Source: Lepiota brunneoincarnata (lineage: Eukaryota > Basidiomycota > Agaricomycetes > Agaricales > Agaricaceae). From it: 64,000 nt of DNA. Shown piece after piece: positions 53,385-64,000 of this stretch (its first letter is position 1; the number at the start of each line of letters is the position of its first letter). Both the position numbers and the translations under genes were made by a program. Location: the NCBI GenBank assembly GCA_023014365.1, contig JAEBUN010000007.1:1426001-1490000 (forward strand). The letters run 5' to 3'. The notes beneath the pieces were generated by a model, which was given only the letters and a program-made list of their open reading frames with translations, was not told the DNA's origin and searched no databases.

Positions 53385-55076
53385 TGGTGGGGCTGTCTAG
53401 TTTGTGAGCCTTTTTATATTTTTCAATGACTTCCTTGGTGTTCTCCAGGTTTGCTTCTGGCTCCCAGGAGTCCTTGGTGGGAAGGTATCCTTTCCATCTG
53501 ACTAGGAATTGATACTTGTTCCAGAATCTTCTGTGGTGCAGTATTGACTCAACCTTGTATTCTTCTTCTCCATTGACAAGGTCAGGAGGTGGGGCTGTGT
53601 TGTATTCCCCATGTGTGTCATTTTCTTCTGCAGGCATTAGGAGGCTTGCATGAAACTTGTTGTGGATCTTCCATTTGATGGGTAATTTTAGTTCATAGGT
53701 AACAGGTCTGAGTTTTTTTGTTATGGTGAAGGGACCTTCTCGGCATTGGGCCAGTTTCTTTGAGGTGTACTGAATTGGGAGGTTGCAGTTGTCTAGCCAA
53801 ACCTTTTGTCCAACTTTTAGATTGATATCTGGCCAGTTATATCTTGCAGCCATTTTTAGTCTGGCTTGTTCATGCACAGCTTGAGCTTCTTGGTGTATCT
53901 TGGCGAGATGTTTAAACTTCTCTCCTATTGCTAGAATGTTCGTTGGCTCCTCAGAGGTTGGAAATCCTTTGGGGGTTGATCCATAGAGGAGTTCAAATGG
54001 GGTATGTTGGCGTTCAGCATGTGTTTTTGAGTTGTGAACATATTCTAGGAGTGGGAGTGCTTTTGCCCATTTGTTTGGGTTTGATGAGCAATAGATGCCA
54101 AGGTATAGTTCTATTTCCTGGTTGAATCGCTCTGTTTGTCCATCTGTCTGCGGGTGGTAGGTGGTAGAGAGTGCTTGTTCAATTCCAAGTTGTTTGTAGA
54201 ATTCTTTCATGGATTTGGTGGCAAATCTGGGGTCATGATCGCTGAGAACCTTTTCAGGAAGGCCAAATCTAGAGAATAGCCGTTTGATAAGAATTTCAGT
54301 GATCTTGTCTATGTTGGCAGTTTTCACAGTAGGTTCTAGAATTATCTCCTTCGTAAGCTGGTTGACCATGACCAGTATAGAATCATGGGGTCCATCTGGG
54401 GGTAGGTCTGTGATAAGATCCATCAAGATATTTGAGAATGGATGGGTAGAATGGGGTCCAGGGATAGGTTGAAGTAGTGGCTTCAGGGGGTGGTGATTGA
54501 TCTTGTATTGTTGGCAAGCACCACATCCTCGGATGTAGTTCTTGACAAATGATCACATCCCAGGCCAATAAGTGTACTCCTGGAGTTTTCTAGTGGTTTC
54601 TGCGATTCCAGGGTGTCCTGTGGTTGGTGAGTCATGTACTCTTTGCAGTAGGCGGCATCTGAGATGTAGATCTTGAGGTATAAATAGCTTTCCATGAACA
54701 CGTAGGTGTCCTGAGTCATCTTCTTGGGTGATGTTGGTTTGTTTCTTCTTCTTCCACAGCTCCTTTATTTCATGCTTGGTAGTTTCATCAATAATATGGA
54801 TGTGCTGTGATTGTTCTGGAGTGAAGAATTTATCGGGTAGGGCAACAATCTGTTTGTTGTCCTTCATCTTGGGTTCATGGTTGGGTTGTCTTGAGAGAGC
54901 ATCCGCTGGTCCATTTTTCTTTCCAGGGATGTGCTGGATTTTGATGTCAAATCATTGCATGTAGGCAATCCATCAAGCTTGTCTTCTACTGAGATCCTTG
55001 GGTTTTCTTCAGCGGTGAAGGTTATCATGATCTGACCATACAATGGTCTTGTGAGATGATCCTTCTATGTGGTGGC

Positions 55077-55417
55077 TGTAAGGGGACTGGCGTCACACTC
55101 TGCATTACGCCCCCCCTTATGCAAGGTATGTCTAGGGACTTGCGGTTGGATGTCCGGGCTCAGCCTCCTTAGCCAATACCCAATGCCCAAGCCCAGTCTC
55201 GGCCTTCAGCCACCCCCATCCCCAAGCCTGATCTGTGGACAACTTCACCATCTTGTAGTTGTTTGTATATTGTTTGTGCATATTATTTCTGGTAGCTACT
55301 GTAGTGTTTAGTTGCCCAGTCTGTGCACAGACTGCTATGTATATATGTAGCATGGGTGGCGATTGTAATCGCCACCTGAATATCAATTTGGTTCCGGTGC
55401 CCTTTACTCCCCTAACA
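55077..55417 (+). repeat. 5' LTR of the KH element
   Basis: 341 bp, TGTAAGGGGACTGG to CCCTAACA. It differs from the 3' LTR at scattered, mainly C/T and G/A, positions. Confidence 0.88.
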
Positions 55418-55551
55418 GAATATTCAGGTCTCTATGCAGACCTGCTGCCCTAGCCCTCTGCACCCCATCTATCCCTGGTTACAGCTCTACTGCCAGTATG
55501 CCTCGCTGAAAGTCCTTAGGCAAGCAGAAAGCAACTGCGCCTGCCCTACTG

Positions 55552-56648
55552 ATGACAGCCCCTGCCTTGGCAGGACCCTCGTGTTCTGGTGAAGACATGC
55601 AGGCCCTTTTGGCCAGGATTGGCAAGCTTAACTGTGTGATTGGTTCTCTCTTGTCCCGCCTACGCACCCTTGAGGATTGCACCTCGATGGCTGCTGCTGG
55701 TCCTTCCCCAGCTGTCATCCAGGCAGCCACCACCCAGAAGGGTTGCTCGCAGACTTCCACAGGTGCCCCACACACTCCTAGCCACCTGGCCCCACTCACC
55801 CTGCAGTCAAAGGCACCATTACCGCCCTCCCGCTCTCGGCTCACTACCCGCAGAAAGACCAGGCCGATTGCTACCAGGCCACTCTTGTCATCGCCAACAA
55901 CTTGAGTGGTCATGTGATTGGTTGTGGCAGATGCAGCCTCAAACAGGTCACCGACATCAGCGGCGCTCACCTCCATGTCTACTCTGTGGCCACGGATGGT
56001 GCCAACGAGCGCCATGTCTCTATCAGGGGGACCAAGCAGCAACTCAGTGATGCCCTTGTGGTATTAGGTAAGCAGATTGTGCGCAAGTGCATCCACCTTC
56101 CCAAGACAAAGAAGGAGAAGACAACAGCAGCTTCTGGCCCTGCCCTGGTGGCCCCTGGGTCATCTGCTCCTGGAGTGTCCCAGGCTCCCGCTCCACCCTG
56201 TGCGGACCCCGCTACCCCTGGCTCTGCTACCCCGGTCCCTGACTGGGCGCATCTGGGTGCACGGTCCTCCTCACAGGCACCTTCCGTTGCACCCACTCCC
56301 CCCAATATCTCTACCCTGGCTGGCATTCCATTGACAACTATGTGCACAGCTGCATCTACTCCCACTCCTATTTGTTCACCCATGGTTTCTCAGCAACCAT
56401 CACGCGGCTCCCCTATGCCCATCTCTACCCCCTCCGGCATGTCTACTCCCGGAGTCCCATCTGTCCAGATGGGAAGTGTTACCCCTACCCCGGCCTTGAC
56501 CCCGATGGAGGTCAACAGCGTCCTCTCAACCTGGGGCTGCGGAGTTATGCCCATAACCCCCGCTGACCGTCTCAATACAGCCTGTTCCCTCATCGAGGAT
56601 GGGTCTATCATTTGGTTAGCGGACGGCTGTTGGGCTCGCACTGTTTAG
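55552..56648 (+). pseudogene. KH-domain-like gag-type protein, one frame change
   Basis: The first frame (55552-55905) has a coiled-coil-like part (MQALLARIGKLNCVIGSLLS). The second frame, open from about 55860, reads ATLVIANNLSGHVIGCGRC, then SLKQVTDISGAHLHVYSV and ERHVSIRGTKQQLSDALVVL. That order (hydrophobic strand, V-I-G-x-x-G loop, I-x-x-x-S-G-A, R-x-V-x-I-x-G, helix) is the type I KH fold. The GxxG loop reads GCGR, a degenerate form. A long Pro/Thr/Ser tail follows to 56648. KH domains bind single-stranded RNA or DNA, so it may package the element's RNA; that role is inference. Confidence 0.65.
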
Positions 56649-56696
56649 GATGAAGGAACCAGGTCGCTGGGTCGTCAACTCTTGAGAGGGGGCTGG

Positions 56697-57037
56697 TGTA
56701 AGGGGACTGGCATTGCACTCCATGTTACGCCCCCCCTTACGCAAGGTACATCTAGGGACTTGCGGTTGGACACCTGGGCTCAGCCTCCTTAGCCAATGCC
56801 CAATGCCCAAGCCTGGTCTCAGCCTTCAACCACCCCCATCCCTGAGTCCGATCTGCGGATGACTTCACCATCTTGTAGTTGTTTGTATATTGTTTGTGCA
56901 TATTATTTCTGGTAGCTACTGTAGTGTTTAGTTGCCCAGTCTGTGTGCAGACCGCTATGTATATATGTAGCATGGGTGGCAATTGTAATTGCCACCTGAA
57001 TATTAATTTGGTTCCAGTGCCCTTTACTCCCCTAACA
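56697..57037 (+). repeat. 3' LTR of the KH element
   Basis: 341 bp, the same ends as the 5' copy, followed by the GTGGC duplication. Confidence 0.88.
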
Positions 57038-58887
57038 GTGGCACCATTCCTTGAGTGCTTGGATTATGACAAAGAGTTCTTGTTCAGAGCAATGATAGTT
57101 GTATTTGGCTGGTGAGAATCCTTTTGAGAAGTATGCGACTGGGTGTTTAACTCCATTATTATCGCGTTGAAGGAGGACTGCTCCTGATGCAAATAGTGAT
57201 GTGTTGCATTTGATTTCGAAGGGTTTGTCTTGGTCTGGTACCATTAGTACTGGTTTGCTTTGAAATTTTCTCTTGAGGGTATCGAAGGTATTTTGGCATT
57301 CTTCTGTCCATTCAAATTTCTTGGTTTTGGACATTAAGGCATTGAGGGGTTTGGCCCATGTGGCATATTGATGTATAAAATTCTGGTAGAAGTTGCAAAA
57401 TCCTATGAATTTGCATACATCGTATGGGGTAGTTGGTGTTGGCCATTCAGCAATACCTTTGAGCTTTGCTGGGTCCATTGAGACTGAGTCTGGAGTGATG
57501 ATAACTCCTAGATATTCAAATTGTTGGCGTTCAAATTTGCATTTCTCAGTCTTGAGGTATAGATTGTTGTCTTTAAGTATCTTGAGTACTTCTCTTGTAA
57601 GATGTTGGAGTTCTTGTTTTGTTTTTGCGTGAATGAGGATGTTGTCCATGTAAATGATTACTCCTCCATTATCGATGAGTTTTCAGAATAGTGAGTCCAT
57701 CATGGTTTGGAAGGTTGCTGGCAAGTTGCACATTCCGAAAAACATGACCATAGGTTCGAATAATCCTCGGGGTGTTCTGAAGGCTCCTTTCCATTCATCT
57801 CCTTTGCATATATGGATGTTGTTGTATCCTGCTTGTATGTCAAGTTTGGTAAAATATTGTGATCCTCGGAGTTTGTCAAGAATGTGTGAGATGAGGGGAA
57901 GGTTGTATGCGTTCTTGACAGTGTGTTCATTGAGGTACCTGTAATCTTGACAGGGGCGTAGCTTTCCATCTTTCTTTCCTACAAAGAAGAAAGGTGAGGC
58001 CATTGGTGACTTGGATGGTCGAATGTATCCTTTCTGAAGATTTTCCTCAAGAAACATGTCGAGTTCCTTTTCTTCATTAAGGGAGAGTTGGTAGGATTTC
58101 ATGGCAATTGGTTTGAATGATTCCTTGAGTTCAATCTTGTGATCCCATGGTCATTGTAGGGGGAATTGTTCAGCTTGTTTCTTGCTGAATACTGGGAGGT
58201 ATTTGTGGAATTCTGCAAATATGACTTTTCTTGGGTTGTCGTTCTTCTTTTCTCCATGTTGTACAGCAAGGAATTGTGATGCTGAGGCTTTGAAGTTGAT
58301 TTCTTCGAAGCTAGTAGGCTCGAGGGTGGAGATGTGGTTGAGTTAGTCATTGTAGATCCAATCAGGTTCCATAGATTGGATGAGTTCTTGGAAGATAGTG
58401 TTGTCCCAACATTCATTTCTCCAGCATAATTGTTTGGTATCCCAGTCAATGTCTGGGTTGTGTTCTGCGAGCCAAGGGAATCCAAGGATGAGTCTTGGGC
58501 TTCCAAGGGAGACTACTTTTGGTTTGATCTCCATATCCTTTCCATTAACCGTTAGGTTGAGGGTTGTATAATGGGTGGCTGTCCCATTTTTGTTAATGGA
58601 TCCATTGGCATTTCGTACTTCGATGGGTCAATCGAGGGGTACTGTCTTGAATGAGTGTTGTCTGACCATTCCAGGGTTGATGAAATTTCCTGCTGCTCCT
58701 GAGTCAAGTAGGGTGAGTAGTTCCATGCTTTCAGGTCCTTCCTTAGTGATTTTGTGTTTTTGGATTTGGCAGGGTAGATGTATTACGCGTGCTGACAATT
58801 CCTGTAGTTTTACAACATTAATATCATTGTGTGGATAGTGAAAGGAAGGGAGTCTTTGTGGAGGGCTAGGCATGGTGGCTAGTCTCC

Positions 58888-61317
58888 TTAGGCAAAATCC
58901 TTAACCAGAGGGGCATCTGGGTGGTTGGATTTGTTCGCAAAGTGTTCATAAATGTCCTTGACTTCTTTGTTGGTTGCATCTTCTAGTATGTTGTATAGGG
59001 AGTTCTTCTTCCTATAACTTGCTTGTCTTCTTCTGGATATCACATTTGACCAGTTTCTGGCATCCAAATTGCAGGGTAATTTGGATCGGCGATATATTGT
59101 CTTCTTGGTGGGGCATTCATGGGCGAAGTGTCCAGTCTTGTGGCAGTTGAAGCATCTCTTCTCCTTGAGATCCCTTCTCTGGGCATCTGTGAGGATTGCA
59201 TTGAGGGCTTCACGGGTGCGCTCCTGTACCAACTGGTGGAGTCTGTCTTCTTTGGTCTCCTTGTCTTCATCAGCTTCCTCAGTGAGTAGATCTGGCTCTT
59301 CCTCAAAGTCGAGGTTGTAGACTGCTTTGGCGAGTTGGTCAATATCCATTGCGTTAGGGTCTGTTGCTTGATAGGGGAGTGGGACATGGCACGTAAAAGC
59401 ATTTCTTTTCCCTTTAAATGAGCGAGGGCGTGAAGTTGTTGGAAACGAGGGAGCTCCTTGAGTTTGCATATAGTCGCGTTGAGTTTGTAATATTTGATAT
59501 GCTGTTCAAGCTTGTTTGAACCAGTCGTTGAGTTTGTTTCCTGGATTGAGGCTAATTGTCTTGATTGCAACAGGGCAATCCAGCCCATTCTTGAAATAGT
59601 TGACCACCACCACTCCATCTCCAAGGTTGGCCTGATAGGCAAGTATCTGGAACTGGGATATGTAATCGTCAATATATTGTCTGTTCTGTTTGAGGTGGTG
59701 GATTCTGTCCATTGTGTCTGTGGAAACATTGTTTGGGGCAAAGGATGTGTCGAGTCCTTCCAGGAATTTCTTCCATGTTGGAAGGTTCTGGCTTCCATCA
59801 AGTTCCTTGTTTGATTCCAAGAATGCTCCTCTCCATGTTGCAGCAGTGATACGCCGATTTCATGCCTATACATGAATTCCATACTCTGGAATGATTCTCT
59901 ACATAGAATCATTGGCTATATCATTAAAGAACTTTATAGAGGATTGGTACTATATCCCGTAGTAGCCAGTTCGACCGAACTGAGGATATTCGAGCCTCGG
60001 AAGTGTTCAAACCAGCTCATTATCACTAAGCTTAGTGAACCAAGCTATCAGAACGCTCTCCGGAGGGATTCAGGACTCTACATAGCCTATCGAGTATACC
60101 CCAGTCGCATCAAGGGACCTTACGAGCAGTTTTCTGATGAACCCGAATGCGTTTGAACATAAAAGAATGTACCTAGCGGCTGTCACAGGCGTATTACGTC
60201 TATAGCAAGTTCAATAATGATGACTGGACCACAGAATGGAACGTCCAACATTTGGGAGGCAATACCCGATGCCCAAAACCCTAGAAATATCAAAGACTCC
60301 TAATTAACAAGTGCTTTGTGGGTCCCGGCACTTTGGCATACTGCTTAACTGAGATTAATTACAACGGATCAAGGGATTGTCCATCCGCTATACATTCCAA
60401 TCATAATTGATCTGGAAACTTAACGTGCTCGTGTGGACGCAGAATAATGCAGACAAGCATGGAACACGTCTGGCTGGATTGCCATTTGTTAATCAGAGAA
60501 AAACCCATAACCCAGGGTGAGGTAGAAATGCTGCTGAACCTTCCAAAATGTTCTACAGTGCCTGTAACAATTAAGCTTATTGTTTTCTATTTCATATTTA
60601 CTATCTCTCGTATGTATCTAAACAATATAAATACGGTCACACTTGTTCATGGAGAAGCAGGAGGTCTCACCCCCGCTTCCACATGCAAGTCTGCGAGCTG
60701 TGATCAAGAACGGTTTCAGAGGGCTATTTAGTGTGTGTCGTTAAGTGTGATTTCTTTGGTCATCGACCAACCCAGAGACAGAGACAGAGACCAGAGTTCA
60801 GAGTTTAGAGTTCCAGAGTGCTAGAGACAGAGACAGAGACAGAGACCAGAGTTCAGAGACCAGAGACCAGAGACCAGAGACCCAGCGCTTTGAATTGACA
60901 GGGATTGTCCTTTCATTGTTGCACTGTATGGCTAAGATAACTTCAATGGCTGTTTGTTAACCTCTAAAAACACTACTCTCTTGAATTTCACTGTCAGAAC
61001 ACACCCCCAGAACACCCTAAAAGACGAAACTGTTCTTTATCTATCTCATTCCACTTGTATTAGCTTAAGCTTATCGAATTGCGGCTAAGCTTAGTGAAAA
61101 CAAGCCCACTATCTATATTAAAACCTATGAAAGTTTCTACCTTTTCAGCGGGGCTGGTGGACATGTATGAAAGGGCAAATTGTATCTTGGTCTTGTCATT
61201 GGAAAAGGCACTGGGCTTTGCATCGATGTATGATTGTACTGCGTCCTTCCAGAGGCAGTAGTAGTCAGTCTCTCCATTAAAGGTTGGGGGTGTATTGATC
61301 TTTGCAGAGGAGGCCAT
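58888..61317 (-). pseudogene. gag of element 4, split by a solo LTR
   Basis: It starts MASSAKINTPPTFNGETDYY at 61317 and continues from 59846 after the inserted LTR. TGA near 59506 breaks the frame. Zinc knuckle CFNCHKTGHFAHEC lies near 59145. The end KDFA-stop follows the heptamer G GAT TTT (58900-58894), with pol in -1. Confidence 0.8.
59847..61147 (+). mobile_element. solo LTR of the element 2 family, opposite orientation
   Basis: TGATACGCCGATTTCATG to CTACCTTTTCA, 1,301 bp. The flanks GCAG and GCGG may be a mutated 4-bp duplication. Compared with 43847-45131 it shows many CG to TG/CA changes. Both LTR ORFs remain open. Confidence 0.9.
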
Positions 61318-61320
61318 ATC

Positions 61321-61730
61321 TGTTACCTGGGTTAGGGGTTTGCTCTTGAGTAGCACGGAGTTCAACACAGGATGTCTATACAGACTTGGTCCTGTCCTAC
61401 TAAGCATGACTTGGTCCTATCCTACTAAGCATGACTTGGAGACGACGGAGCACTATAAGTCCAGCTGGTTTATGGCAAAGAGGTATAGGAGGCAAGAACT
61501 TTATAACACTAAGATAAGGATACAAGGTATTGTACTGTATCCTTATATACTCCTAAGTGTGGCTGTACTCCTACTATAATAGTCCAGACCAAGGTAACTA
61601 TGAGTCAGAGATAAGAAACATGAGGCATGTGGTAATAATAGTCCTTCTGATGTACACTACTGATGGTTTCATAGTGACATGGGAAATATAGCTAAGAATA
61701 ACTGTCCTTCTGATAAGATTTCTGATAACA
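61321..61730 (-). mobile_element. solo LTR of the element 3 family
   Basis: TGTTACCTGGG to TTTCTGATAACA on the plus strand, i.e. reversed. An internal ~27-bp duplication (ACTTGGTCCT..CCTACTAAGC) explains its 410-bp length. No matching target duplication is seen; it abuts the element 4 gag start. Confidence 0.85.
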
Positions 61731-62016
61731 TGTATGGTCGATTAGGATAGGAATATAAAGCAATTTTACGTGATTTTCTTCGGTCATAAGACCACCAGAG
61801 ACTTAAAGAGTTATACTCTTTAAAACCAGACCCTGTGAAACAATTGAGATATTGACAGACCCTTCTGCTTGACTTGAGAACTGAATATGAGTTGCTACAC
61901 CTCTTCTGTTCTTAAGTAGAAAGTTCACTAACTTCCATTTCTTTGGGTTCCTCTTAGAGGCCTTGCCTCAGAAGTATACCATTGAATTGTAGAGCTGTTT
62001 AATTGAGAAGCGAACA
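61731..62016. other. unassigned sequence
   Basis: AT-rich, no open frame with family features. It does not match the missing half of Tc1 copy C. Confidence 0.4.
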
Positions 62017-62400
62017 TAGTACACTAGGGCCCATTGAAAATGCTGTCCACTAGGTCTATCTAGTCTAAAGATACTTACTGCAGGAGCTCACTAGAAGCCT
62101 GTCTCGCTGAGTAGTATAAAAGTTTTATTGCCTTGTTCAGAAGCTGTAGTGTGCTAGGGTCCATTAGATAACACCATCCACTAGGCCTACTAGCTTAAAG
62201 ACACTTACTGCAGGAGCTTGTCAAAAGCCTGTCTTGCTGGGTAGTGTAAATTTACAGTATTGTCAAGAGAAAAGGACGTAGTATGCTAGGGCCCATTAGA
62301 ACACATTGTCTGCTAGGTCTATGGAGGTTCACTGATTGCAAAAGCTTGCATTTGGCCTGACTTATCGAATCGTGAAGATATTAGTTAACATATTATATAG
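62017..62400. repeat. three diverged ~130-bp tandem units
   Basis: Units start at 62017, 62147 and 62279 with TAGTRYRCTAGGGYCCATT. The first two share ACTTACTGCAGGAGCT and AGCCTGTCTYGCTG. No ORF. Confidence 0.65.
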
Positions 62401-62616
62401 TAACGACCGTCAAAGTTCCCATTGTATTCAGATAGAACAACTGTCTGTCTAGTTGGAGACTAAGAGAATAACGTACCAAAACCCCAAAAACACTAGAATT
62501 GAATATATTTCTGGAGATCTGTGACAACCTCTCCCCCACAAACTTATAAAGTCGGAATTAGCAAACCTGTTAATGAACTTCGTTTTCAATCTCGTAAAGT
62601 AATCTGTATTTGAGCG

Positions 62617-63483
62617 TAAGCTTAGCATTCTTTTGGTTCCAATTGTCTTCTCATGTATAAGCTTAGCCTTGCAAAGGTTGCAAGGCCCCTGTCTCTGCTG
62701 CTGTTGTGGTAGACACCAATACCAAGCTTGCTGAGAGTATGAACAGTGCCTCCAACTCCCAAGCAACTGGTGCTGACATGGTAATCTAGTTGCTTCTCAA
62801 CCCATAACATTGGCTGAGATCATTGCTTGCCTTCAGGACATGATGGTTGACGAGGAGGTTTCTCAAGCTATCATTGAAGAGGTTCATGTAGTTTTGCCTC
62901 ATTGCAAGCATCATTTGTCTACCTCCGATGTGGTGCACCAGTTCCACTCCCCCTAACCACTGATTCTGACTCCCTCCCTCTTTAGGAGACTGTCAAAAAG
63001 TCCTTGTTGTCTAAAGGCACCATCTGTCTTCTTCCCTATTGTCAAGTTCCCAATATGAACACTAAACACTGCTGTTATGCCCAGGCTGAACAGGTTCTAG
63101 CCAAAGCCAACGCCAATACTGCCAAGCGTGCCCATACCAAGTCTGTTTCTGATGAGTGCACCTTTGCAGGCTTATCTGGTGGGCAATTTCTCACTTTTAT
63201 TTGCTAAGCTTAACAGTTCTGACACTTATCCCAGGCAGCTCGTTTGCTCCAGGAACTCCAAAACCTCCTGTCTCACTCTCACAACAAGTACAAGTCTGAA
63301 TCTTGTGGTGATGATGCTTGGTCAGTCAAATGTGACCTCAGTTTGCTCAGCCGGGACTTCATCAAGGCTATTCCCTTGCTCAAAGCCAACTTAAAGAGGT
63401 TCCAATTCCTCATTCAAGAGTGCATCCGTCTCAAAAGCCTTTTGCACAACCTTTCCAACTTGGACAAGTCCTCCCCCACTTAA
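62617..63483 (+). pseudogene. mutated copy of gene B (3' part)
   Basis: The exon order of 35994-36862 is retained, including TAAGCTTA at 62618 and 62659 around the intron. The last exon stays open and ends SSPT-stop. Confidence 0.75.
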
Positions 63484-63559
63484 GCTTAACACTTTTACAG
63501 TCCCCAGGATAGTTTTCCTTCAATAAGTAGATAGTTCTGTCCACAATATCAGGTTTTTT

Positions 63560-63862
63560 CTATCCCTCCAACTCTTCTGGCTCCCATCTGTCACTAGGCT
63601 CATCCTCAGTAGTCTCCTCCAGGGTCTTCAGTCCCTCTGGTGACAGATCTAACAACTCTTGTAACTCCGGTGGCAACGGCATATGTTTTCTGGCTAAGTA
63701 GGGAATTACTCTGAACACCACCACTTTATTCTGCCATACAGAACCATCCAATTCTGCCAGGATATAAGACCCTCCCTTTGATCTAGATATGACCACCATG
63801 GGTCTTAGATACCTGGGTTTCATCTTTCTGTCTGCTGAGCTCTCTATAGCTGTATTTCTCAC
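63560..63862 (-). pseudogene. integrase C-terminus of the second element 2 copy
   Basis: The frame reads [20 protein letters not shown] and ends EPEELEG-stop, matching the end of pol at 36944-37246. It continues, mutated, to the window edge. Confidence 0.8.
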
Positions 63863-64000
63863 TAATACTAAATCTCCTGGGCCGAAGCAATAATCTTTTA
63901 TCTTATGCGCTGCTTGTCATTCCATCTCCCAAGCCTTGCTAAGCTTAGTGTCTGAAACATGCTGATGCACCTCCTCAACATACCGAACATGTTTTGCCAA

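Larger units (their letters stand above)
55077..57037 (+). mobile_element. small LTR retroelement encoding a KH-like protein
   Basis: Two 341-bp LTRs (55077-55417 and 56697-57037, TGTAAGGGG to CCCTAACA) are flanked by GTGGC (55072-55076 and 57038-57042). The interior is only ~1.28 kb with no protease, RT or integrase, so it is non-autonomous. A G-rich GAGAGGGGGCTGG precedes the 3' LTR. It is inserted in the RNase H region of element 4. Confidence 0.88.
53266..58903 (-). pseudogene. pol of element 4, frame-broken, split by the KH element
   Basis: Pieces in order on the minus strand are protease ELLTLLDSGAAGNFINPG (near 58700), RT with [20 protein letters not shown], then MDNILIH at 57649 where Y-M-D-D reads Y-M-D-N, and RNase H up to 57038. 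After the insertion come the rest of RNase H, KNGPADALSRQ, integrase (HDSPTTGHPG; DLITDLPPDGPHDS; LSDHDPRF; DGQTERFNQEIE) and a chromodomain (EEYKVESILHHR ... FLVRWKGYLP) near 53480-53590. Several stops and frame changes are present. Confidence 0.85.
51419..61320 (-). mobile_element. Ty3/gypsy element 4 (chromovirus), decayed, minus strand
   Basis: The 3' LTR is at 51419-51751 and gag starts at 61317. The 5' LTR is absent: the sequence before the gag ATG is replaced by an element 3-type solo LTR (61321-61730). It is interrupted by the KH element (55077-57037) and a solo LTR of element 2 (59847-61147). Gag, pol and three overlapping downstream ORFs are readable, with frame breaks. Confidence 0.85.
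62617..64000 (+). mobile_element. partial, mutated second copy of element 2 (gene B and pol end), running off right edge
   Basis: It matches 35990-37380 in the same orientation: gene B from the GTAAGCTTAG donor onwards, then the minus-strand integrase end (63862-63560). Differences are mostly CG to TG or CA. The left boundary at about 62617 is a truncation inside gene B. Confidence 0.88.

Noticed and set aside
55259..55453. Cys-rich hydrophobic ORFs in the KH element LTR (also 56879-57115) as secreted proteins.
   Set aside because: They lie wholly in LTR DNA, start at no supported promoter and run over the LTR edge in both copies.

Overview
The window is nuclear DNA of a filamentous fungus, most likely a mushroom-class basidiomycete (Agaricomycete). 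The gene style resembles Rhizoctonia/Ceratobasidiaceae, but that is inference. Supporting signs are many 45-70 bp GT-AG introns, a GPI-anchored chitin deacetylase, an F-box protein, a kinase with an HGDL-type loop, and chromodomain Ty3/gypsy elements decaying mainly by CpG to TpG/CpA changes.

Bases 1-13,450 are the gene-bearing part. In order they hold: the edge of an unknown gene (minus); mitochondrial elongation factor G (plus, 13 exons, two apparent +1 frameshifts); a protein kinase (minus); a CE4 chitin deacetylase (minus); a HET-like membrane protein (plus); and an F-box protein (plus).

Bases ~13,480-46,909 are one nested transposon insertion, readable layer by layer from target duplications. 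A Tc1-like transposase (B, minus) is split at a TA by a second Tc1-like element (A, 13951-46507). A is split by Ty3/gypsy element 1 (15227-45153, duplication GTCAC). The 3' LTR of element 1 is split by element 2 (23050-45131, duplication CCGA, 1,285-bp LTRs). Element 2 is split by element 3 (26810-34999, duplication TAAGG, 387-bp LTRs that look identical). LTR divergence falls from the outer to the inner layers, as the order requires.

Element 2 is the most unusual object. Its gag-pro-pol runs on the minus strand with a clear PBS and PPT. Between pol and the 3' LTR it carries two intron-containing genes on the opposite strand. One of these (gene A) has a Zn2Cys6-type cysteine cluster. The element is also studded with about 28 exact copies of the palindrome TAAGCTTA, in LTRs, coding regions and splice junctions. 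Element 1 carries an independent antisense, spliced Zn2Cys6-type gene at the same place. Elements 3 and 4 instead carry overlapping sense ORFs downstream of pol. In all four families gag ends at a slippery heptamer just before its stop, and pol lies in the -1 frame.

Bases ~46,868-64,000 are older repeat-rich DNA. They hold an inverted fragment of element 4, an AT-rich graveyard, a third Tc1-like copy (C), a decayed minus-strand chromodomain gypsy element (element 4, 51419 to ~61320), a small LTR element encoding a KH-like domain (55077-57037), solo LTRs of elements 2 and 3, a ~130-bp tandem repeat, and the start of a mutated second copy of element 2 running off the right edge.
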